NCBI GenBank assembly: GCA_963965975.1
Contig: OZ014411.1
Coordinates: forward strand, 5,255,001-5,319,000
Reading direction: 5' to 3'
Source of the DNA: Xestospongia bergquistia
Taxonomy: Eukaryota > Porifera > Demospongiae > Haplosclerida > Petrosiidae
DNA: 64,000 nucleotides
The position numbers and the translations under genes are program-made. Shown piece by piece: positions 36,187-48,482 of the stretch (its first letter is position 1; every line of letters starts with the position of its first letter). Under the pieces are notes generated by a model that did not search any database, was not told the origin of the DNA, and was given only the letters and a program-made list of their open reading frames with translations.

Positions 36187-36917
36187 AAGTACATCTCATG
36201 TGTGTGTGTGTGTTATATGAAGCTTATTAAATTTTTATATGTAATTAACTAATTATTATAGATGTCATAAATCTGGATTTTGGATTAACTGACATTCTCT
36301 ATAACTCTGTGTTAGAGTTTCTGTTTGTTTATATGCCTCAATTTAGAATGGTTGGCCTTTGAAAAAATTGTTGAATTTTGATTTTTTTTAAATTTCAAAT
36401 TTTAAAAAAGAAATTTATTTATTTTAATTATAGCTTTTAATTGTTAAAATTAGGATTCATATATCATTTAACTTGTTTTAAAAGTTTAGGGTTTAGTACT
36501 CTCACATGATATCAATAAACTGGATGAGATCCATACAGATCAGAAAGACTGCACAATCACTGTCATCTTCCAACTTATAGATCTTACTCACTGTATAATA
36601 AGTGACACTTGATATATACTAGTAGCAGTAGATTCATATACTGTTATTATGGCTATCATGTAAAATGTTCATACTGACACTAAAAGTCTTACTTTGTATT
36701 TATTTGAGATGTTTTATTACCATTAATGATTTTTTTAGAATTTTATTTACTTGAAAATAAGTTAAATTGTAAAGGTTGATTAAAATAATGAGTATAAACA
36801 AATCAAGTGATTACTAATGAGAATCATAATAGAAGATTAATTCAATTGATTCATCATCATACCAGTTAGTAGTGATCATTGATATATTAAAAAAATCAGT
36901 AATTCTAAAGAGTCATT

Positions 36918-37368
36918 TTAATTTGATTTCTTTTTTGCCTCTTTTCCAGCAAGCACAGCCTTATATTCAGGATGACATATACAGTAGTTAGCTAACCTTT
37001 CATCAGAAATCTGACGTGCTTTGTTGACATATAACTAAAGAAACAAGGATCAATATTAATATTATTTACTACTTTAGGACTAATGAAAAAAGTAATAAGT
37101 TTATTTATAATTGGATTTAAATATCTTCTCTGTCTACTCTTCTCTCACCTTACAAGTCAACAAAGACATTTCAAAGTACACTACAAACCACCTTTGATTA
37201 TATACATTTGCAAGCTCTGAACTGACAGTTCATTAATGTACATGCATATTTAATAATGAATATAGTATCCATGTAAAGTGGAAGGACAAAGTTGTAATTT
37301 TAATATCTTACCTCCTTTTCCTTATGACTTAAGAGGTTCCATTGTAGCGCTATCTGTGAAAACTTTTG
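36918..37368 (-). pseudogene. Duplicated 3' end of TFAM (two exons)
   Basis: Exon 37312–37368 reads QKFSQIALQWNLLSHKEKE and exon 36918–37034 reads LYVNKARQISDERLANY, ending AKKKSN and TAA. They match exons 6 and 7 of the intact gene at 48483–48950 with a few substitutions and keep splice sites. The first five TFAM exons are absent upstream, so no full protein can form. It is a by-product of the flank duplication. Confidence 0.8.
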
Positions 37369-37400
37369 CTATAAAAGAGATAAATACAAAACAGTGACAA

Positions 37401-38963
37401 TAGCTACAATTATACATACATGGACATGTGCATGCAAATGATATACATGTACAAATACATGTAATAGTCATCTACTAATTACAAATAGTAACTACTTTGT
37501 GATGATATGTACACATATACGCATACCTGACATCTATGTCTAAGTCTAACATCATACCAAAAATCATTTGTTTGCAGCAGATTTGCTGACGATCAGTTTC
37601 CATTAACAAAAAGGATTTGGTTCATTAGAAAACAGTGTATCAAATATCATTTCAAGGACACACATGAATAGATTGCTATTTGGTGTGTAACAGGGTGGAA
37701 CAGCTAACTTAGTTATACAGAGGGAGGTGTACATGGCAAGTAATTACTTTTTAAGTGGTTGTTTATCATGAAGTCAGTGAGGTGAGCTTCGTGACATGCT
37801 ATCTCTAAGTAAACTACTTTATAGTAATTGTGTGTCCAGAAACTTATAGTTAGTTTTAGTTAGTTAATTGTCAGATGAAAAAGATTTAGTTAGTTATAGT
37901 TAGTTAACTAAAAGTCAAATAGGCTAACCTAAAAGGGTTTTAGTTTTAGTTATAGTTAACTAAAACAACATATGTGTATATACTTTAGGGAAAGTATCTC
38001 AGTCATCACAACAATATTCTTATCTTATCCTACTATTAATTGTGTCTACTAGTTTAGCAGTTATAAAACATTATGATTTAATTTATATTAATTTTGTAAC
38101 ATTATAAATGAAATTATTACATTTGAATAATGTACATGTACATGTAGTGTTTCTTCCTTCCTTACCATTATCTTTTGTGATGTACAAAAATGAAATAAAC
38201 TTATAAATTAATTAACAACTACAATATACTACTGTCCCTTAAAGTGTTATATAATGCTGTCTATAACTCCATTGATAAGTGGTATGTTATAATGATGATG
38301 TTCAATAAAACAGAAACAATATAATTATTATTTTAGTATTAATACTTTTGTTTGTAGTTACATGTACTTTAATTGGAAAGTATCATTCATAACTCATTTA
38401 TCATGTATTATTATGAAGTAGAAAACAATTTTGAAGAACTATCTTTATATTTACAGTTGTAAGTACACATTTAGTACAACATTACAATATACACTTTATT
38501 TGTATACATACATTTAGCCATTGTTATATACACTACATGTAATTTCCATTTATAAAGCTAAGGGGTTAAATAAACATACATGTCTTATCATAAAAGTACA
38601 ATGTTCATTTACTACTTATAAGTAAGTTTAATCTTTGTACATGTACTAAAGTGTATTATATCTTAATAATTATTATTTATTTGTTGTAACACTTAGACTG
38701 CTTTCCACACAATCTACACTAGTTGGTGAGTTCACTTAACAACTTGAATGTAAATAATGTGTACTATGTTCATTTTTATACTTACAACCTTTGTTGTTAT
38801 TATACTCTAGCAATGTATGCTATTGTCATAGTAACTTGTACTAACTTGTTTATCTTATGTAGTTGTTTTGTAATACAGTCTATATACATATATATGTCTA
38901 ACCATTACACATATAAAAAAAAACCTGTCACTATGATATACATCATGATCTGATCAATCTCTC
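37401..38963. other. AT-rich intergenic region
   Basis: It holds a short degenerate 'ttagttagttatagttagttaa' repeat at 37847–37965 and otherwise AT-rich sequence. I see no conserved exon. The plus ORF at 38723–38953 has no supporting features. Confidence 0.4.
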
Positions 38964-39191
38964 TCAATCTACATGATGGAATCCAGCTTCAGTCCAGTCT
39001 TTGTGAATAGCTTTAGCAGCTATTGAAAAACTACCCCCTACTTCAGTAAAGACTGTTAAGAACTTGACACAATGATCTTGTAGTTCAGAATACATTGTCA
39101 TGAAACCCATTGCAGCTGTGAATTCACTTATAATACACTCAAATGAAGGTGACCTTTGAACTTCTTTATTAAAGAGTTTAGCAGAATACAT
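38964..39191 (-). CDS. Hypothetical ORF or exon (75 aa)
   Basis: A 75-codon frame, MYSAKLFNKEV to AGFHHVD, ends in TGA. Its composition is protein-like (FTAAMGFMTMYSELQDHCV, FTEVGGSFSIAAKAIHKDW) and unlike random AT-rich translation. No family is recognised. It may be the last exon of an undetected gene or a relic, and has no copy elsewhere in the window. Confidence 0.25.
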   Translation of the reverse strand: MYSAKLFNKEVQRSPSFECIISEFTAAMGFMTMYSELQDHCVKFLTVFTEVGGSFSIAAKAIHKDWTEAGFHHVD

Positions 39192-39486
39192 CTCACTAGC
39201 TAGTGTTTCTAGGCAGTTTATACTTTACTTTAGTATCTCCTATAATTGATGTCCACCTAGGTTGTTATTTCCACTACTCTCACTGCACATTCTTACTAGG
39301 CTGGTTAGGATCTATGTGATGTGATAGTCATATGGCATACAGTCAACTCTTCCCTGTTAGTTTGTTACTATAGCAGTAAGTAAAACCTGCTCTACAGTAT
39401 TATATCTGTTAGTACAACATACATGTACTTATTCCATATACTCAGAATATAGTATTATGACATATCTGTGCTGTCTATATATACTA

Positions 39487-39678
39487 GGTGACCCATCAGT
39501 TTGGTATGGTAGAATAGCTCTATGTAATAACTCACCTCAACTTATTTGGCAAAAATCCCAACTAGATCCTACCAGTCAGTATGATCTGACATCTATAGAC
39601 ATCTATCATCTTCCCAGATCTACAGGAGATACTCCAATTGATACAAGTAAAGCAGTGATCCTTATTGTACAGAGATGA
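39487..39678 (+). CDS. Hypothetical exon (about 63 aa)
   Basis: After a possible acceptor (TATACTAG at 39479–39486) the frame reads GDPSVWYGRIALCNNSPQ, then DLTSIDIYHLPRSTGD, to a TGA. The composition is protein-like and unlike its AT-rich surroundings. It is not recognised and has no visible upstream exons. It could be a terminal exon of a lost or unrecognised plus-strand gene. Confidence 0.25.
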   Translation, partial: GDPSVWYGRIALCNNSPQLIWQKSQLDPTSQYDLTSIDIYHLPRSTGDTPIDTSKAVILIVQR

Positions 39679-40459
39679 TAAGATGATAAAATATACTAGT
39701 TAATATGAGATATTATGATATGTAGTATGATAGCTAGTGTCACTATATGTGTGGTGTCTTTTGTTTAATATTATCAACACACACTTCACTACTTCAGTCA
39801 GTGACCATTTTTGACCACTACAGTCAAGTTATAGATTGAACAGTATCATCTTAACTGAAAAATGTAGTCATTGAAGGTGTTATGTTCATCAGTATTCTAC
39901 TTTCAATTATATCTTTGTTTGTCTTCTTCAGAGATAATGTCAATAATAGAAACAATTAGTCTTATCAATATTACTTATTTATTATTGTTTTGATCAAGCT
40001 CCACTCCACTACTGCATTCTGTAAAATATTAACTCTTTTATACATTTTATGTGTCATGATTCATGATTCATGATTCCATTGATGTTGCTATGACAGCAGT
40101 AACATTATTGTTTCATATTTAGGATTATATAGTACACTTATGTGTCTAGATAACTAGCTACAGGTTTAGGGATCTGTATTATAATCACAAAAAAAACAAA
40201 GTATGGACTTACTACCTAACTGCTAATATTGGGAGCATAATAGTATTCAACAGATATGTAGATTATATCAGAAAAAATGTCTTGAAATAAAAGAATTTAA
40301 TAAACACATATGCTAGCAATAAATGAACTTTACAGAAATCCCACACATTTAAGTTATTTTTAATACAAACTTACATTCCATAATAACATAAAGATATTTA
40401 TTACTTTTAGCAAGGAGAATACACATTAGAGATAATAGTAAATTCATCAAATACATTAG
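39679..40459. other. Intergenic region downstream of unit E
   Basis: AT-rich sequence containing the presumed unit E 3' UTR. It shares with 21.5 kb the string 'cacttcactacttcagtcagtgacca' (39783–39808). No gene is seen. Confidence 0.35.
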
Positions 40460-43400
40460 TTATAACATAGTGTTAACAATGTCAGTTAGTCTCTGATCAT
40501 TTTGTTTTAACAATACATTACAAATCATAGTTAAATATTGCTCTGGTTGATTATATGTTTTTAACTGATTATATAGTTCATGAACTACTTGTCTTGCTTT
40601 ATGATAATTAGAGACACCATTTATAGTTGTAGATTGTAGAACAGCTTCTCCTATAAGTCCATTAGCAAAGAGACTATCAGATATTTGATCAAGATTTGCT
40701 GCAAAAGCATCACAAAGATGACTAAGATGAATGCGGAATATATCTGCTGGGTTGTGCTCCTCCTCAGATCCTACACAAATAAAAGACATCAATAAGAATT
40801 ATTAAAGCAATTCCTAATATACAAAATTACTGTTGCTATCCTTTTTATTAGTACTAGATGAACCTAAAATGCAAAATAATATTATGAAACTACTGTGTCC
40901 AGTAAGTCTCTTCATGTAGTTTAATAAAGATATCAAAATTCACATATTCAATAGAAGTACATAAACAACTGTGTATTATCATATACTAGTGATCTATTAA
41001 TGAGAATATTAAGTTAACTATTAGTTGATGTTTTATATTCATCATCAGTTACTTACAATACCCTCAATAGTTAATGGGATATTCAACAATTAATAAATTA
41101 GAAAATGAAGGGTCTCAAATACTCAATATAGCTAATTTATTAATATTGTACTATAAAGTGAGTCATATTGTCATAAGTGTAATAATTATATCTAAAAGAC
41201 ATGATTGCTTATTAAATCTTAGCAACTGTGACATAATATTGACTTGTAAACAATTATAGGTTAAGTGAGTCAATTCTTTAAGCCAATTGATTGCTACTTT
41301 AATAAAACCTTATAATAATCCTACAATACTCACTTTTAGCATTCTCTATTCCACTCACAGAGTGTTTTGTAACAACAGCTACATTTATTACAAATTAAGA
41401 TAATAATAAAATAGTTATATGTGTATCAGTTATTACCAAGTGATCGTACTATATAAATTTTCTGAGTGAGATCTTCTTCATTACTGATACCTCTCAAACT
41501 AATACCATATTGAAGTACTGGGACTGTCATAGTACTGGGAATAGCAGATACTGTAATCAAACATGATGGAAACTGGGGAGGAGAACATGTTCCATAAGTG
41601 TCTACAGCTCTTTGATATATCTACAAATGGAGTTATTAGATAATACAAAGGTAATATATTGTCTAGAATACCTTAGTAGGATAGGAATGAGGATAGACAC
41701 TCCATCCTTCACAAGATCGTTCTTGCTCTTCTCCAAAAACTAACTCAATATATCCATTTTCCTTTAAAAATTTGAAGAACACAGTGACATCTTTCTTAGC
41801 ATTTGGAAGTGAAGTGTCTATGTACTATAAAAACAATGTCAAGTCAGTCATTTAGTAGTAAGGAGGTACCTTTAAAAGAGCATCAAGATGTTGAGATACA
41901 AGAAATGTCATTAGCCATTCAGTTTGAAATTTTACCTCATACACAACCTGACCTACATATAAGTTGACTGGAGAATGTCCTAGAGACACATCTACCATAA
42001 TGTATTAAATAATAATAATGTTGTAATTATGTATACCTTGTTGGGCTTTCAAATCTGTGTGAGCATCAACATAATTTATATTATCATCATCAGACTGATG
42101 TATCTCTATAATATTATAATAAAAGTATAATACATTAACTTTAGATAGAAGAGTGAAATGAATTTTTACCTCCTGAAGTATATGTTGCTAAATTTGTGTG
42201 GGTGTCCACAAATTGTGCATCATTATCAGATAATGATGACAATGTTTCTTGTTGTTCAATATCATCATACCCGAACAGCCATCTTATTGGTGTCATAAGA
42301 GCTTTAATAATTCCCTTTATAGAGAACTTTGTAAGATTAATACTGCCATATTGGTTACAAGTATAGAACTGTCCCCCTTCTTCTAATTGCATTTTATAAG
42401 GAAGGTCAGGTTGATACAGATCAGCTGTAACAAAACTCAAGTAACCAGTGTGTTCTTGTGTCTCTATCGACACACAATGTTGAATAGATAACTGAACTGG
42501 TTGAAGGAGTGCCTTGGAAACAGAAACAGCATAAACTGCACTCACTAACATTGTATCAGAGGGACACTTAAACTCTCCCCCTACAATTGCTGCAATAGAA
42601 ACTTCACAAGTTTCTCCAGGAGGTATAGTTCCATGAGATACATTAATTCTTAGACCATATTCCTCCCAATTTAATAAGCAACTGTGTTCTCATTGGATTA
42701 GGAAAAGTTTCCTACAAGCTATATGAACACCAGTACCATCAAGATACTCCAACTTGTCTAATATAATAATATCAATACATGACAATATACTAGTGACATA
42801 CCAAGAGAAGGGATGAGATAGTTAAACTGACATTCAACATCTTTGGTTATCACTTTATGTTGAACATTTGAATCTTCTTCCTGAACTCTTTTCTCTGTTC
42901 TCATTAGTTCATGTAATCCTTTATATTTGAAAACAAAATATAATAACATACAGTAATATGAACTGTGGAATATATAGTATTGACCTGATTGTATTACCAA
43001 TTAGACTTGTAAGTGAATACTATTTACCAAATTGAAACTAAAAGTTAACAAAATCCTATAATTTGTTTTGGAAGATACTGGTTTACAGTAAAACACTGAC
43101 TGGAGACACAAAGATTATAAAATTAACAGCAATGTCTATGGAAGACTATAAAATACTAGAATTATAGCTTTATAGGCATAGAAAGAAGCTAGTAAGAACA
43201 TTCAAATCACATCCATTGTCATAATACTCGTGGTTGGTATTAATGAATATTGTTAGTTCTTTTATGTGTTGGCTGTAAAAATTAGTAACTTTAGTATTAA
43301 TGTTATAAATAAGAGGTCAATATAATTTAATATCTTGTGCTTTAAACATCCAAAAAATGTAATAATTTATTTTTAAAAATTTAATGGTGAATTTCAAAAT

Positions 43401-46400
43401 TGATTATAAAAGAAATAATTAAGTGATCTTACGTACATATCACACCTCACAATATACTGTAATATAACATACCAGAAATGACATCATTCTTGCCAATATG
43501 AAGTAGAGCATCTTCAAGTTGTCTCAATGTACCTCCTTTTATAGACCATTCCTCTAACAAGCATTTCATCTGTTCAGTAGAATCTCCTTTACTTCTGATA
43601 TCAGTCAGTACAGACTGATCTATATTAAGTTGATGACCTAGTAGTTCCCAATCTTCTTGTACTGGTTGTAGAACAACTGCCAGTTTAGGAAGATAACTGA
43701 CAACATCTGTGATATATGATAAATAAAGTAATGAACTGTTATATTTATAATAATAACAAACCTGTAGTCTTTTGAGTAGTCCTAGGTAAGTTCTGTTGTT
43801 TATACTCTTGTAGTTGTGTTTGGAATGTTGTTATGACCTCTTCTTTCTCTTTAGTAACAGTGTGTAGTTTACGAGTGAGTTGAGCTATGTAGCTATCTTT
43901 CTCATGTATTAAATCAAGATGACTTGTTGTAATAGGAACTATAATATAAAACACAATGGATATCTCATCATCTGTCACTATTATGTCAAATATATGACTA
44001 GACAGAGCAGGTGGCCAAAGGGATTTTATGCTGACTCATTTTGTCAATTTGTCAATATATTTATCATGTCCTTATTGTCTATCTACTTATTTACTTAGTT
44101 ATCAGTACAACAATGAATGTATTCATTCATTTCTCTGTCTGTCCATTTATACATCATAAAATTATAACCATCTTTTATTATAAGTCTAACATACAGAGGA
44201 TGTATGAACTATCTGTCTATTATTCATATATCTTCTTAATAACTACCTACATCAAAATAGTTAGGTTACCTTGTTGTCTATCTTGTTGAGATTCTAGTTC
44301 TAGTAGTCTCTCTTGAAGACTTTGTATGTTTTGTTGAGCAACTAAAAGATCATCTCTGTAGTTAGCTTGAAGAGCTGTCTCCTTAGTTGACAAGTTGTCT
44401 TGAGTTGATTTTGTTTGTTGTTGTTCTATCCATTGTCTCCTTACTTCTGTGAGTTGTTTTAATACTCTTTGTTGATAGTTATCAGTTGAAGTCAGTTCAT
44501 TAGAGTCTAGTACAAACCCTACTGACCATTGATCATCATTGAGGACTATATGAGAGAACACAAGAGTACTAATGTCATTATATAATGTGGTAGTCTACTA
44601 CTAGTATAACATGTATGGAAGTAATAAGACTATACTAAGTTATAGTACATAACAAGGTCACCTATATAACAGTACATGTACTAAATGAACACTAAGAAGA
44701 GTTATAGTACTAATAATACATACAGTATTATCTCTTATGATGAATATGTGGAATGTGAGGAATCAGTAGTACATCAAAACAGTTAGACTAAACTAGTAAA
44801 TCTAATTACATCTCCTGCTATGTACACTAAACATCACCTCCTACTATATAAAAAGTAATACACTGAAGTACTATGACATTAATTATGCATTTCTCACATG
44901 AACTTAATGTGGTTTGTGTGTGTATAATGACTTGCTTACCTAGTTCTATTAACATTGTTATATTGGGGTTTACGACAAATGTATCATCAATGTTTACTGC
45001 ACCTCCTACTATAACTAACCACACACAGTGTGGTCCCATCTTGTAGGTTGATAGAGAGTGGGCATATCTCTCAGTCACAGAGTCAGGTAGATTGATCTGT
45101 AGTATGTAGAGATATAAATATTATTACATCATTATGTGTTAATATTAAAGACAAGATACACTACAGTATAGTAACTTGAATGTTATCAAATTATAAATAT
45201 AATCTTATAATTATAGACATATATACAAATCATTAAAACATTATAATACATCTATCATATTAAAGTAATATAGTGTGTAATTATTACTAACTGATATTGT
45301 TAAGACAATGTATGAGATATGTCATTTACAATTAACACTTCTACTTAACAGATACATACTATCATAGAACTGATTAGAGTAACACATCATGATATACCTT
45401 TGTCCATGACTTCTTATTAATATCCAGTATCCAGCAGTCTTTCAGTATTACTTTAACATTATCCACTCCACCTATCATCACTAGTATAGGTGATATTGAT
45501 CTAGTAATAATACTAGCAGCATGAAGGTATCTTTCCTCAGGCCACTGTACTCTTGGGTCAGGTTTAGTAATAGTCTGCCAGTGCTAGATATAGACAAATG
45601 AACTCAACTAACACTCATTATAACATGTTATTAGTCAGTGTATAAATGATAATATAACATACCAATGTATTGTTGATGATGTCCACTATATATATAGTAT
45701 TACTTGTTGTGCCATCTTCAATAACACCACCAAAGATGACTGCTCTGGTATTATGTATCATTTCCATAACAAAGCTATTATTAGGTGGCATACATTGTCC
45801 ACTGATATCAGGTATTGTCCATTCATCTAAAAGTAGAACAAACAGAACACTCATCATCATACTTGTATCATAATAGTAATTTGGTTATGATATAATAATC
45901 AATAAAATGACAGTTTGTTAGTACAACTATAATATTAATATTAACATTAACTGATTATTAAAGTATTATTGTAAATACTTTACTAAAATTATTTCATTAG
46001 TGATGTAGGTAACAGGTATATACAATATAAGTTGTTGTATAGTGAACAATTGATTAGTTTCACAATAAACAAAGGTCACATGACTACTGTTGATCAATTA
46101 CTTTCATACATCCACTCATCATACAATAATTACATATACTATAAAGTATTGATGTAGTGTTCATCTACTTTTAATTTAGTAAGTTAGAAAACAATAAAAT
46201 AGTTATCAGGTGGAATAATGAGTAGTAATATTTATAGATATTAAAATACAGGTGGTAGTATATTTAGATGACACAACACAATAGCAGTATTCTATGATAG
46301 TGATATGATGTCTAATAATATAATATGATATATTAATGTACTTACTAGTGGATATGTTATATAGGTTCTGTTCATTAGTACACACTGCACCATTGGATAA

Positions 46401-46973
46401 CTGAATATACTGAGCTTGTGGTAGTTTTGTAGAGGGTGGGGATCCAACACCTCCAATAACTAGAAGACAATGTACTCCTCCATACTCAGTCAACATCAAA
46501 CCACTATAGCCTCTCTTCATCACTGGTCTCCTATCATCTGTTGGTGATATCTGTGTCCAGGTTAGAGTGGAAATATCTAGTTCATTAAGACTGTTATGGA
46601 AGCAAATGTCGTGATAACAATCTCCTCCAAAATAATAGATCTTGTTATTCAATGTAGTACAGGAATAGTTGGCCACTCCTAGAGGTGGATTACCTCTGGT
46701 ATGTTTAGTATCCCATTTACCAGAGGTAATATTGAAGATTTGTATTTGAGATGTGAGTCTCCTTTTCTCATCACTGTTGTGTACTTCAGGTAAGTTTGGT
46801 TGATACCCACCCCACAAATATAGACTGTCACCAATCACTTGAGTTTGATGACCAGCACTTCCATCAAGGTTGAATTGTCCTATAGAGAATGTTATGTATC
46901 ATATCTTGAGATCAGATATGACTACATAACAAGTGTAGATATTGTACTAACCTAATGATACGTCAGTGGCCAT
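40460..46973 (-). CDS. Unit E: kelch–coiled coil–Death protein; FIIND–CARD part cut off by TGA at codon 645
   Basis: Exons: 46952–46973, 46346–46879, 45663–45826, 45398–45583, 44940–45096, 44270–44545, 43762–43938, 43473–43706, 42802–42918, 42170–42757, 42037–42105, 41870–41991, 41672–41824, 41437–41620, a shortened exon ending at 40867, and 40460–40770. The order matches unit A and most exon lengths are identical. TGA at 42690–42692 replaces the GGA glycine near the start of ZU5 (IQGEHSC in unit A), so translation yields 644 residues: kelch, two coiled-coil exons, Death domain and acidic linker. The downstream exons are otherwise open. The 54-nt linker exon has lost its original donor by a deletion near 40838; a donor at AACAGTAATT would give a 33-nt in-frame exon. 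Whether this is a pseudogene or a truncated Death-domain protein cannot be told from sequence. Confidence 0.7.
40975..41180 (-). pseudogene. Decayed extra UPA-like exon in unit E
   Basis: Same position and same TAA (complement of 41014–41016) as the relic in unit A at 2130–2132. The lesion therefore predates the split of A and E. Confidence 0.55.
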
Positions 46974-47139
46974 CTAACTAAGATTACTCTAGAACACAGA
47001 GCTATGTTCAGAAAGTTTAGAATCGATTGTTTGTACTCTGCTGAAGTTAGTCTCACATCATGGGCCTCACTTTCTTAATAGCAAATACTTAACATTCTTT
47101 TGGTTTGGCTTTTTCGTGGGCGTTACTACTCGTATTCTC

Positions 47140-48180
47140 ACGCTTAATACAGTTGAGTTCTATGGAGTATCTCTTTGGTTCTCAACAGCTGATAAAACAT
47201 TACAACTATTTCTAGAGCTAATGCCACGTAAGATCCATGTACATATGATATATGTCAGTATATTAATAGAGTCACATGTACTGTAAATTAGTACATTATA
47301 ATATACTACTAATATTAGATATAATATTGTCTTCATATTAGGTTGTCTCCAAAGTTCTTTTTAATGGTGGTCCTCTATCTATTGAAGATTGTCATAATTA
47401 TGCCTGTCAATTATTGGATGCACTTGATTTTTTACATAGGACAATCAACCTTGTACATTCTGATATTAAACGTAAGATATCATAGTATATTATCAATTTT
47501 TGAAAATTTTCTCTCTCTTCCTCTGTAGCTGGTAACTTATTAATTGATGAAAATATTCAAAGACTAAAAGTAGCAGGTAGATATAGTTATGATTTGTCTG
47601 TATATTATATCAATTAATTTAAATCCTACTACATGTACACAATATACATGTATACATTATTCCTTCTATTAGATTTTGGTTGTGCTCAAATATTCGAAGA
47701 CAGTCATCAAGGATATTGTATGAGAGGTGATACTAAAGCTGGTATTGTTCATTATAATCTTCCTGAAGTAAGTACATATAGTGTGTGTTTGTGTTATAAA
47801 GCTTACTTACTTTTTATATGTAATTAACTAATTATAGATGTCATAAATTTGGATTTTGCATTAACTGACATTCCCTTTCTCTGTTAATGTTTCTGTTTGT
47901 CCATATGTTTCAATTTGGAATGGTTGGCCTTTGAAAAAAATGTTTAATTTTGATTTTTTTTCAAATTTCAATTTTAAAAAGAAATTTATTTATTTTAATT
48001 ATAGCTCTTACTTGTTAAAAATAAAATTTATATATCATTTAATTTGTTTGATATTTGTCAAAAATTTTAGGGCTCAGTACATGATAATCAATAAACTGGA
48101 TGAGATCCATACAGATCAGAAAGACTGCACAATCACTGTCATCTTCCAACTTATAGATCTTACTGTATAGTAAGTGACAC
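47140..48180 (+). pseudogene. Kinase pseudogene fragment, copy 3
   Basis: Exon remnants at about 47150–47229 (VEFYGVS, then LQLFLELMP), 47343–47472 (SIEDCHNYACQLLDAL, FLHRTINLVHSDIK), 47529–47576 (GNLLIDENIQRLKVA) and 47673–47766 (DFGCAQIFEDSHQGYC). The donor AAACGTAAG is intact, giving HSDIKPGNLL across the junction. A 2-nt deletion near 47361 relative to copy 2 ('aaagttctttttaatgg' against 'aaagttatctttttaatgg') shifts the frame in the second exon. The conserved block at about 48090–48170 (INKLDEIHTDQKDCTITV) is shared with copy 2 but unassigned. It represents the C lobe of a Ser/Thr-type kinase without a complete N lobe. Confidence 0.6.
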
Positions 48181-48482
48181 TTGATATATACTATATAGTA
48201 GCAATAGATTCATATACTGTTATTATGGCTATCATGTAAACATATTTATACTGACACTAGAATTCTTACTTTGGGTTTGTTTGAGTGTTTTATTAACATC
48301 CCTATATTAGAATTTTTTAGAATTTTTATTTACTTGCAAATAAGTTAAATTGTAAGGGTTGATTAAAATGATGAGTATAAACAAATCAAGTGATTACTAA
48401 TGATAATCATAATAAAAGATTATGATTTCAACAAACTAGTTAGTAGTGATTATTGATATATTATAAACAAATCATAGTAATT

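Larger units (their letters stand above)
35307..37400. repeat. Flank duplication, copy 1 (matches about 46980–48965)
   Basis: This ~2-kb flank is shared with the region right of unit E. It includes plus-strand kinase remnants and the last two TFAM exons on the minus strand. Private differences include a hairpin insertion at 35386–35421 and a C run at 35918–35931. The homology fades right of about 37,400, which marks the duplication border inside a TFAM intron. Confidence 0.7.

Noticed and set aside
34995-42692. TGA codons of units D and E as selenocysteine
   Set aside because: The paralogs have glycine there, the proteins are not redox enzymes, and I see no reason to expect a SECIS element.
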